Shown: one piece after another, positions 42,873 through 54,900 of the stretch
How the letters are laid out: every line of letters starts with the position of its first letter
How positions within the stretch are numbered: position 1 is the stretch's first letter
Source of the DNA: Pomphorhynchus laevis
Taxonomy: Eukaryota > Acanthocephala > Palaeacanthocephala > Echinorhynchida > Pomphorhynchidae
Length of the DNA: 64,000 nucleotides
Direction: 5' to 3'
Assembly (NCBI GenBank): GCA_012934845.2
Contig: WNNJ02003839.1
Span: 124,001 to 188,000, forward strand
Made by a program: the position numbers and the translations under genes
The notes under the pieces: model-generated
The model's input: the letters and a program-made list of their open reading frames with translations, nothing else
Told to the model about the DNA's origin: nothing
The model's database searches: none

Positions 42873-45800
42873 ATGAACGACAATGAAGTCAGCAATATTC
42901 ATTATAGTGTCAATGATCAAACTTTGGAACCAATGAATCGCCAGATTTGCGGTGGGCCAACAGATATCAGCATGAGCAGAAAGATCAAATCGAGACGTGA
43001 TCGTCGTAAACGTAGGCGTAATCGTAGATCGACAGTATCAAGTTGTTCAACATGTTCCTCTCAATTTAGTACGTCTACTTCGTCGTCTTTTAGCAGCCTT
43101 ATGTCAAGTTCATCGTACGATTCATCGACCGATAGCGGGAGCAGCCGACGGGATTCAAGGAAACATAAACACCACAACATTAAACGACACCGAAGCAAAC
43201 ATCGTAAACATCGTAAACATCGTCACGGCCACCGTCATCATCGTCATCACGTGAAGAAACCGATATTACACCAGGTTATTCCAAACATTCCATTAGAGTT
43301 AAATCAACAACATCAATCATTATCAGGACATCATACTAACCTTCCTTTGCAGCATTTATTGGCTTTATCATCTGGTCATCATTCTACGGGGCTACCCACT
43401 GCTAGTGGTTGTAGTCGATCACACATGACCACTGCTGGTTATCCATTACAACAGAGCTATTCATCTGCTGTTGCTGCTGCAGCGCTTTTGTCCAATCAGC
43501 TGTCGTTATTCAATAACTCAAATATTTCAACAAATCCCGTTCTCAGCCACCAATCTCATATACCACCATCACCACTCCTTCGCGATTTGTTACCGACTAC
43601 TTACAATAATAGTCCTTTAATCGAGGAAAGACGAGCAGACAACGGAATGGACATTGCACCACAAGACGGTAGACATTACATTTCTGGCAAACAACAATTG
43701 TCTTTTAAGACGAACAGACGAAAAAGTGATAATATATTTATAAATGATTTTGATAAGAAACATTCAAGAGATAGAAATCGTAGGCAACGATCAATCACAT
43801 CAGTGATACTTAGAGGTGACTGCCCATTGTTTCACGAGAACAATGAATCACGATTAAATATGCTTCGAAGAGATCGACAGAGACATGAAGATCAACGTCA
43901 ACATTCACTACCTTTCGATAGACAAGCTAATTGTAGTCACGAATCCGCCTACCCGGGCCTACCGAAGCCACCTGATAGTTACAGTTTTGGATCTACAGCT
44001 ACATTTCGTCATCTTCCTACTAAAGAATTATGTGAAACTGATTTTATTCAAACCTTACCGAGAAAATATTTTTCAGCTCGTAACGTCAATGCCGATGAAG
44101 TGTGGCGTTTAAAAATGAAGAAAATCCAGCATAACATATGGCCTAATGTTAGTGGCAAACTCATAGATTGTCATTGCCATTTAGACTTTCTCTTTATTAA
44201 GTATGTTATTTTTACAATCGCAAGACATATATTGTTGTATTTAGAATATCGTTCTACGGATGCATTGATGACTACTTTAAATTATTCTCTGAAGCTTTCT
44301 TCCCTAATTTCGATTCTTTGATTACTGTGTTCTGCAATCCAATAAGTTTAATGCCCGGTAAGTAAAACTGAGTGAAATGCTCATGTAAAACGTTTTGTGT
44401 TATTATTGTAATGTAAGTATTTATAAGAATCAAGACAATTTAGTAATAAATTTTTGTTGAGCGAAGCGAGTCAAATGCAAATAGTTATAATCAAGAATTC
44501 TTTAAGTAGTTGAGTGCAATTACAATTTTGAGAACGGCAGTCTTGGATAACAGAGTCTTACATGTGCCTCTGTATGCAATTTGCGTTGATTTAAAAAATG
44601 CATTTGACCTGGTAAACAGATGTCTACTTTTTCGTAAGATAAATTTTTTTCTTGGTCTTCGGGGCCCCAATTGTCGCGTAGTAAGCGAAATACTAAAGTC
44701 ACGTTGCATTTAGATATTCGATGGTGTAAAACTCTCAGAATCATTTCATCAGCTAACTGGAGTGACTCAGGGCGACTCACTTAGCTAAATAACTAAATAA
44801 CTAAATCATCGTACAGTAATCAGATATACTTTCAATCCAGGAAGTGTAAACTGAAACTTTTAAATCGAGCTATAACTGAATACATAGAATACACTAATGA
44901 TATCATTAAGATTCAATAATCCTACTTATTAATTCTACTAATTATTACTTATATTTTACTAGAAACTATTTGTTTTATTTTCTAATTCTAGCATAATAAT
45001 ATTATAATTTTACTAATAATAAAATTAAAAACCGTAAAAAATCGAAAAAATGTTTTAAGTATATACAAATTACTCAAAAACGAAAACAATGTAGTTCACT
45101 TCAACTCTAAAGTATAACTGCTCTGTGCTTCGATCCTAAACATGTCCTTGCAAACTATGGAATATCGTTCCGAACCAGTTGTCACACGATATAACTACTA
45201 ACAACATACTCAGTGGATCATCAGGGCGCAGGCAATAAGCACTGACATTTCAACATGCTGTAATACTTAGATGGTCCATATATAATCCAGCTATTCGTTT
45301 AAAAATTGCACGAAACGTTTCTGCGAATTTGTAGACTTCTTACCTGCTAATTTTTGTTGATTTCACGAAGGCATTTGACCTGGTAAGCAGAGGTCTACTT
45401 TTTTGTAAGATAAAAATTTTTCTTGGTCTTCGGGGCCCCAATTGTCGCGTAGTAAGCGAAATACTAAAGTCACGTTGCATTTAGATATTCGATGGTGTAA
45501 AACTCTCAGAATCATTTCATCAGCTAACTGGAGTAACTCAGGGACACCCACTGAGCCCACTACTTTTCAGCTTATTTATAGCAGATCAACCAACTTGTAT
45601 TTGTGCCACGAAATCATCCTGTTTGTTATATCCAGATGATCTCGTAATTTATTCTTCCGAAATGAAAAATGTTCAGATGGCGCTCAGTAATTTTTATCAG
45701 TATTGTCAATCTAACAGTCTTCTTGTAAATATTGATAAGACAAAGGTCTTGATATTTCGAGCAGGAGGTCAATTATCAAGAAAAATCACCATAACTTTTA

Positions 45801-48800
45801 ATGGTGTTCCACTTCAGACGGTATCTCATTTTTAGATCACATCTAGACTACAATGAGTGCATTAACCAACTGAGACAAGATAATTCGATTTTAATAGCAA
45901 AATGCGTCTCAATGGTTTTGTTCGACTTCAGACTGTATCTCAATTTTGTTATCTAGACTTTTGACCTTTATTTTTGGACTTTTTCTTACCACATTGAATG
46001 TGTTACGTGTAACGTAGCTTCTCGAGCCAGTGCAGCACAGCTTTTATCTTCTGCCACATACAATGTTGTATTGTGATTCTTCCAGTTAATGTTTATGCCT
46101 ATTGTGATCTATGATTTATCGGTGGTCAGATATCACAACGTCAAATTTCAAGCAGTTAGATGAAATAAAATGGACATTTCTAAAACGGTATGTTGCTGTC
46201 CAATAAAATGGACATTTCAAAAACAGTATTTTGCTGTATCTACCAAGGTTATTACTTTAACGTTAGTGTCTATATTAGATGAGCCACCATTGTCGCTTCA
46301 AATAAAGGAATCACTGGCTTTAGTTGAAACTCATTCATTTGCGGCTCACATGTATGCATGACGCGCTAAATTATTAGCTGTTGACACCTCGCATAGACTG
46401 TCTCCTGTAGTATTGTGCTCAAACCTTGGGCGACAAGGTTCAAAAGAAAAACGAACTTGTACAATCAGGATGTCGTTGGGTGACATTCATCCGAAATTCC
46501 ATTGCTTAGTAGAATTCATGTGATAAAACATCAATCTGAGGACTCAGAATTATACTATTTTTAATTGAAAACAAATTGCTATGTTGAACAGATTCAAAAA
46601 ATGATGTCCGTTGATTATTAGGCAACACCAGTTCAGATTTTTAAGCTTCAAAATCTTGTATACTAAAAACAGATTGTATATTATTGCTGAAGTGATGCGC
46701 GATTTAAAAATATAATTTGTTTAACTATTAAATATTAATTAAAATATTATATAATCAAAATTTTATTTATATTTCAATAATTACATTATATGACATTATA
46801 ATTACATTATAATGTAATAACATATTATTAGAATATTATAATATTAAAACAATAAATAATTAAATCAAATCATCTAACTGAGTATACAATTGCTCATTAT
46901 AATAACATTGGCAGTTTGGTTTACAATGATAATTCACTCGGAGCAAATAAGTGTTCACTTTGATGATATTTGATGTATTTAAATTCTTAAACTAATTGTT
47001 CTCAAAATGTAAAAAAGTACATTTTCTCTCAGAGATATTTAGCATCTTACATTAAATTGATTTATTTTATTAAAAGTCGTAGTTTTAATTTTAAAAATAA
47101 CTATTTGCAAAATAATTATAAATGAATATATGATGCTGAGAGAATTGGTATTACTCTGCAAAATGCTTAGCAAAATGCTGTCAGTTTTAACCGGATACCA
47201 TCATTTTTCTAAGGATTTTAATCTTTTAATTTTTCGAAAATCTCTAACTGTTAAGATACATTTATATTTGGGGTACCGACAGAATAAAATATTTTTTGTC
47301 ATTAATCAAAATGAGATTAAAGGTGACAGATTATATTCAAAAATGATGTGTTTGAAAGTCAACGCAAAGGATTAATTTGTAAAATTGGTGGCATTGAAAG
47401 CAAAAGTAAAGAGTTTATATGATTAGATAATTAACGAGAATTGATGTAAATATAAGGAGATTATTTGCAAAAGTAACAAAATTGAATGCAAAGGCAATGA
47501 GTTTGAATGCGACTAAAAGAATCAAATCAGCTAACTGACTCTACGTATTTAATATAATTATAAAATAAACAAAACATAATAACGCTAAATCAAAATTTAA
47601 TAATTAAATAATAAAATTAATAATTGTTTTTAGATTTTAAAATAATTAAATAATAAAATAATTATATAATTAAATATAATAATTAAATAATAATTTTAAT
47701 AATAAAATATATTATTACAAAAATTTGTTTAAATTAATTTTAGGAGGTGAGGTTTCAATCAATCATATTTCCTTATCAAAAAAAAACAAAAAATTTTTTC
47801 ATCTTGAACTATAAATCTCTAATGCTTACAGATGTCAAATCTGATTTTATTTTTTTACGCTACACTATATACACGATATAAAGATAAAGCATTCGATATA
47901 CAAAGGGAATACGAATAAACCATTATCTGACAGTTCTTTTGTGACGTCTTGACTTATTTGCCTGATAGATGAGTGATAAATATTGAATATATGGAGTATA
48001 AACTGAGTTTAGTGGATTATATACGTAGTTTTAATTAAAATTCTGATAATGAATAAAGACAAAAAAAGCTTCATTGAGAATAAATTGTTTATAACATTTG
48101 ATTAAAATGTTCATCGTCTAGTACACTTGTTCTGTAATATTGAATGGATTTGATGAATATGAATATAGATAAGGTGAAGGTTGGCATGACACAATTTGCG
48201 ATGAAAGATTATCATTTACTTGTGGTTCGTAACCGGTGACCATGCCGTTAAAGTAATCAAATGTATTAAATGTTTGATAAGGAGGGTTTTGGTATTTTAG
48301 CATTTGTGTATACATTTGAATCCTCTGGCTTATAAAAGCCGGAGGTGGATGAGACTGCTGAGGGTAAGAATACATACGTACATCTTGTTGAGGAAAAGCT
48401 TGATTGTAAAAAGTGGTGTTGCTCTGTTGTTGACAGCATGGATATTGTCTTGAAAAAGATTCCAATTTAGTTGACGGTAAGCAGTTATTGCAATTGTCAC
48501 AGTTCGAACACGTTAACATCATGTCTCTGTTGTAAGATGAACTTATTGAATCGTAAACTGAAGAATGATCGTAATATTCAGGCGCATTCTTATTCCAACT
48601 GCTCACTTTCACAACTCTAAAACAACGAATATTATTATATAATTAATACAGAATTAAACTTTGTAAGCCTTTATCTGAAGAGACCAATTATATTGGCGAA
48701 CATTTGCAAATAAAGTTAATTTGTGCTTTGATTCCCGTGGGAAAAACATTTACAGCGAAAGTAATCTTTCGCTGAACAATTAATTATATAAAAATATTAA

Positions 48801-48943
48801 TTACTATTATTAATTATTAATATTAATTATTAATTACAACATCTAATTATATCACTAATAGATTAAATTAACGAATTGTATTACCAAAAATATAAAAATA
48901 TTCAATTTTAATTATATTCAATTTTAATTAACACAATGAAAAT

Positions 48944-48999
<56 letters not shown>

Positions 49000-51900
49000 T
49001 ATTACAAACATAAATTCATGTATTTTAAATGCTACTGCTAAAATAAAATTTTAAATAAAAACTTTATTTTAAAAATAAAACTTATTTTTGTGTTTGATGC
49101 TTTTTTATTTTTTAATAAAATTGAAATAACATTAATATATTTGGTTGATCTAATTTTAATATTAAAGTATATTTATATTACATCTTATTGTAAATAAAAA
49201 TTATATTATTTACAATTTTAATTATATACTATGTTCAAACATGTATATAAATAACGTCGGCTATGGATGATGTTGTCGTTTGAATAGCGTTGCAACTGAT
49301 TCGTGACGATATTCGTACACTTGTTTGCAAACACTTAAACTTGATTTAAAATCTTATAACAATTATTTATAATTATTTATAAATATTGATAAATTTTGAT
49401 TATATATTTAGCATTATTATTTTTATTTATTTATTTTATTTATTTTTTTTATTTTATAATTATATTAAATACGTAGACTCAGTTAGCTAAATAAATTCAT
49501 AGACTTACCAGTCTGACACTTTTCGAAATAGATTTCCAGAGCAGGTCATTAAATTTGTGAAATGTAAGAATTTTATAATGATTTGTGCTTTAATCCAAAG
49601 CATGTGTCTGCAAACTAGTGTACGAATATCGTTGCGTACCAGTTGATCATAAACACCAACAACATCCTAAGATGTTTAGTACTCAGTTGATCTTCAAGGC
49701 ATAGGCACTGAGCACTAATGTTTTTAATGCATTACAGCACTAATGCTGTAATGTATTACAGCATTAGTGCTGTTTTATTACAGCACTAATGCTGTAATAC
49801 TTGGATGGTCGATAAGGAATCCATCTAATCGTTGAAAGATTGTACGAAACTCCTGTGAATAATTAATTCGTTGAATTATTGATAATCAGGCAGAGATTTA
49901 TAAAAGCCACTTCGCCTATCGGCTTATGGCAAAATATACATAAATGAATAGACATTAAAAATGAGGCATAAAAATGGACCGTGCCTTGTACAATAAAAAA
50001 CCATAGTATTTAAAGAAATATGAGTTTAATTACTAGCGTTGATATACCATAGCATCATTGGGGAAAATATGTTGATCATTTAGGATTACAAAGTGATATG
50101 AAATGTTGAGTAAATGTGAATTTTGGAACAACAACAGATTGAACACTAGGAAAAATATGGTCAGAGTATCAGCAAATAACGAGCAAGATTACGTATTGGA
50201 ATTTACTTGGTCTAAGATCGATAAAAACAGTTAATTTCATTGATGCTTAAGTTGCTTGAATGTGGGCAGGTGAATAAGTGATATTTTGAAAAGCAATGTT
50301 GAACACAGTATAAACATGTACAAAGGAGGTCGTGACAGGGATGCGTATTTTGCGATATTTATTATGATAGTCATGCAACGAGGCTCTCAATGTAAGTAAT
50401 CGTTTTGTGGATGGAGAGTATTTCCAACTAAATTGTGTTTATACTGGATTAGTGTAAAAATCAAGACATATGGCTGATTTTTGCTTCAAAAACATCATGA
50501 TGATAACGGAGAGCTCTCCGTTACCCAAAACGGAGGGTTCTGGATAAATGCAGTAGTTGACTCAGGCAAACAGAAGAAACGATACTTTCGAAAGGGCTGC
50601 TACTACTGTTGATGACTTTGGAGAAACGCCAACACCTCATTTTATTTATCGCCATTGATATTTGTTTACTAGAACGAAAGTATTAGCAAAGAGATCATAC
50701 CATAATGCAGGTAGCCATTTTGAATGATTGGAAGAAGCATTATTTGAAAATAGCAAAATGCTCCTTCGAAGGACAAAGATCCGATATTTTTAACAAGAAA
50801 TGTAGCAATGACAACCAGCTTTTTATATGTAGATGAGATGTGAATGACCATAAAGATGTGATAAGGATACTGATATACGTGTAATTAATGTAAAAATCAA
50901 GTGGCTGGTTATCAAGTTGCATCTTGCCAGAACGGCGAAAATGACCTCTTTTGTGGAATTTGATAATTCCCCAAAAGAGGAATTACAACACGATATTGTG
51001 GCTTTGATGACCTAAGGTGACGGAATCAGGTTTAAGCTCTGGCAGAAGGAAAACAACAGTGCACGAACACCATTGAAATACCTATCATGCACTAGATAAA
51101 GCGCCACTTTTAACATTAATAATATTATCAATAATATTAATATGTTATCAACTAATATTGGTATTAGCCATGATATTAATATATTATCGACATTAATATT
51201 AAAATTATAGATAATATTAATATGTCGACTATAAAAATTTCTCGAATAAATAAATTTAATTTTATAGAACGACAATTAATGGGTTAAAATTATTTTTTTA
51301 GTCAAAATTCAGTATTTACGCTTTTCCCGTTAACATCATACTGTCGCAGTGAGTGTTGAGCTTGCTTGAAAATAATCTGAATATTTTAATTTTAAATAAA
51401 ATATATATCTTAGTATTAAAATTCTTTGAATGTTTGTTGTGATCTACAAATCGAACCAAATATTAAAAAGTTTGATTTGTTTATTTCAATTTTCAATCGC
51501 ATTCATCATGAGACAAATTTGTTAATAATTTACGAAAATGTTATTATTTGGCCCCGATATCGTTTTGGAATTTACTCATTTCTAGCTAAGTATCTATTAG
51601 AATTGATAATTATTTTATTATCTTGATTGAGTATTCGAATCAAAATTACATGTTTAAACATTGAATTGTATAACCGTTTTTAAATATTTTAAAAATCAAA
51701 AATTAATAATTATTAAATGCAAATTATTAAGTAGTTTGCAGCTAAATAGATGTATGTTTATCTTCACTATTTTAGTTACAAAAGAACAGTAGTCGTTATC
51801 AGTAAGCAGATGTATAAAAATATAGATACATTCAAATTAGTAATTACTTTATTTTACCTCGTAGCTAATAATTCTGATGACTTTTTATCTATGAATGACC

Positions 51901-54900
51901 ACACGCCAAATTTAAAATAATTAGGTATATTCTATCATCCTCTTAGATAATCTACATAGATTTAAAATCTATCTATCAAGCAATGACATATTCGATGATT
52001 CATTTACAGTTTGTATTGTCATATATCAATTTATATACTTTTATTAATATATAAATAATTTATATTAATATATAAATTATTAATATTAATATATGAATTA
52101 ATATTAATATCAATATTAAATTAATATCAATATCAATATTAAATTAAGATTAAAATGATAGATTTTATGCGAGATAACTTGCATGAAATTACAATCGACT
52201 CAATTTTTGACAATAAACATCAAATTAATTATGCATGGATTAACTCTTACTTTGGTGCCGAGCAAAACTCAAAAAGTATGTTTTAAACTCATATGATTTT
52301 ATATATTTAATTTATTTGAAAAAAAAACGATTTCTAAATCATCATTGCAGTATTTATTTTTTATATTCATTTAAATAATTAATTTAATAAATTATTTAAT
52401 AATTATAAATTAATAATTTAATTATTTAATAGTTAATTTAAATTTATTATTCAAATAATATTTATTTTTATTATTCGAATAAAATTCATTATGTAGATTT
52501 TAATATTAAACGATATTTAGATCAATTCAGAATTTGGTCAAGAATATTAAATAGTTCAAAGGTGTATGCATCGTGTGGAATTCATCCACACGCTTCACAT
52601 TACTATACAGACGAAGTTAAGCACAATTTACTGGCAGCCTTAAAGCATCCGAAAGTAAAGGCAGTTGGCGAGTGCGGAATTGATAGATCACATAAGTAAG
52701 GAATTTTCGATGTTTTATTTATCTAAATTTTATTAATTGAAGAGATTTACTTTTGCTCGTTCTTTATTGTTAGAATTATTTCAACTCAGACGTAATTTGC
52801 AAATAATTTAAGGTATAAGTTATTCATGCTAAGTAAATCGTAACCAATTACAATTCTTACTAAAATTACAGCTCAGATGTTAATTTTGGTATTCTTACAT
52901 GCAAATGAATTAAAAGTACATGATAATTTCTTCACATCTTACTTTCTATTGAAATAAACCTTAATTGTATTCATATTACTTGAGCTTATATTTCCATGGA
53001 CTCTCTTCTAAAATTTTCGAATTGTATTTTTTCCATTTGATATAAGCCCGACGAAATCCATTTTAATATTGTATAATGGTTTTTATGCATTATTTTGCCA
53101 TATTTATGAAATAATTGTTGTATTAATATCATACAGAAATCAGATACACGTTGATATACAAGCACGAGCTTTGAAATCCCAGCTGAAATTAGCCATTCAG
53201 ACAAATAAACCAGTAGTTCTACACGCCCGAGACGCATACGTTGAAACTTTGGAAGTGGCCAAACAGGTAATTATAAATTTAAATAAGGTGATTAGTTAAC
53301 AAATTATTAATTATTGTCAATAAATCATTTAAATATTTTGATATAAAAATATATTATAATATTTGGATTAAGAGCAAATTATTTAAGATCAAATTTAATG
53401 GTTTGACAAGCATTTTGTAATAAATTACATTTTATAATTTCTTTCATTCAATCAAACAGTTAAGGATACATTTTAAATTAGATGAATATACAACATTTTG
53501 TTTTTTTGTATATTTAATACAAATTATATTCAATTTATATAATTTCAAGCTATTATACCAGTCATGCTTTTGTTTACTAATTTGAAAAGTAATGAATATT
53601 TCACCGTAAGAGTTTTACTACTGCATGCAATATTTTAAGTTTATAAATATCTAGAATATTAAAGTAATTATGAAAGTAATATGACTAATATAACATAATA
53701 TAATAACATAATATGACATAATTTAACATAACAATATAACATAATATGATATAATATCATTTAATTATGATTTTAATTATCTGTTGTTATTATTCGCGTT
53801 TTGGTAAGGTCTTCTTTACAATTCGTGCGAAAAATAGCCATTTCGATAAGTATTTTGTCATAAGCTTTTCAGTGATTTGAAATTAAAATTTTTGAATAAT
53901 TCATCGGCTACAAAGCCTTAGCATTAAAATTTGGTGAGGTCAAAATCTTGTGCCTTCATAAGATTTTAATCTTTTTTTACCAATTCAGAGCGTCTTTTAG
54001 CAAATTTTTAAATCGGAAACCTCAAAGGAACTAAAAAGTTTATATCTCGGCTATTTGCAACAAAGGAAAACCGTCAATATTATTCTCGCTCTTATGATTG
54101 ATTATTTAATTGAATTTTCGATTGTTATTGGAAGTGATTTACCAGATCATCTTACACCACATGTGCAACACCCGAACAACCTTTTACTTGTTAATGTCAA
54201 CATCGTAATTGGAAGGCGTTATTTGAATTAATAATAGCTCAATAACCATAATTGCGATTATAAGATTCGAATACTCTCATGCACGAAAAAATCAATTTTT
54301 GTTGCTGTCAATAATTGATTTTTTTGGTGATATTTTGATTATGACCATTATAAGCTTTTTATATTTTTCCATCAATAAATTGTGATTATTATTTTAATAA
54401 TATTAATACTATTAATATTATTTTATTAATATTATGTTGTATTAATAAATTAATATAATTTTAATACAGAAAATATGTAATATTTTGTTTTGATTACCTT
54501 TCGGATCCATAACAGAGGGTAAATAACTTTGATATAAATTCTATTGATGGAAAATACACATCGTACCTATTAACTTAGTGCTTTATTGTTCATTTTTCTA
54601 ATTGATATCCATTTATAATTTTAAAAAGTAAAAATATCTTATCCATTGTATTCAATAGATATTCAAATACACTTTTATTTGTCCATCACATTATCCATCG
54701 TTGAGTCCAGTTCTTCTTCAACATCTTCAATAAGAAGTGTTTGGCCACCTGATAAACATCTTTCAAGCTGATCTCTAAAATACTTCGAGTTTTACTGTGT
54801 TATTATCAAATCATTTTGAGATTATTCGTTAACAATCCATGTTTTACCTTGTAAATTAGGATCAATGAGTAAAGGATATCTGTTATTTTTAGTAATGATT

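Noticed and set aside
44239-44321. Extension of TatD exon 1 through [12 protein letters not shown] to the stop at 44321
   Set aside because: A 44-bp GT..AG intron restores the TatD frame ([11 protein letters not shown]...FCNPISLMP), so the long ORF reading past 44200 is not the real product.
45195-45290. Possible 5.8S or 5S rRNA fragment (CTCAGTGGATCATC, GTAATACTTAGATGG)
   Set aside because: Only short stretches resemble rRNA, spacing is wrong, and the same blocks recur in a dispersed repeat.
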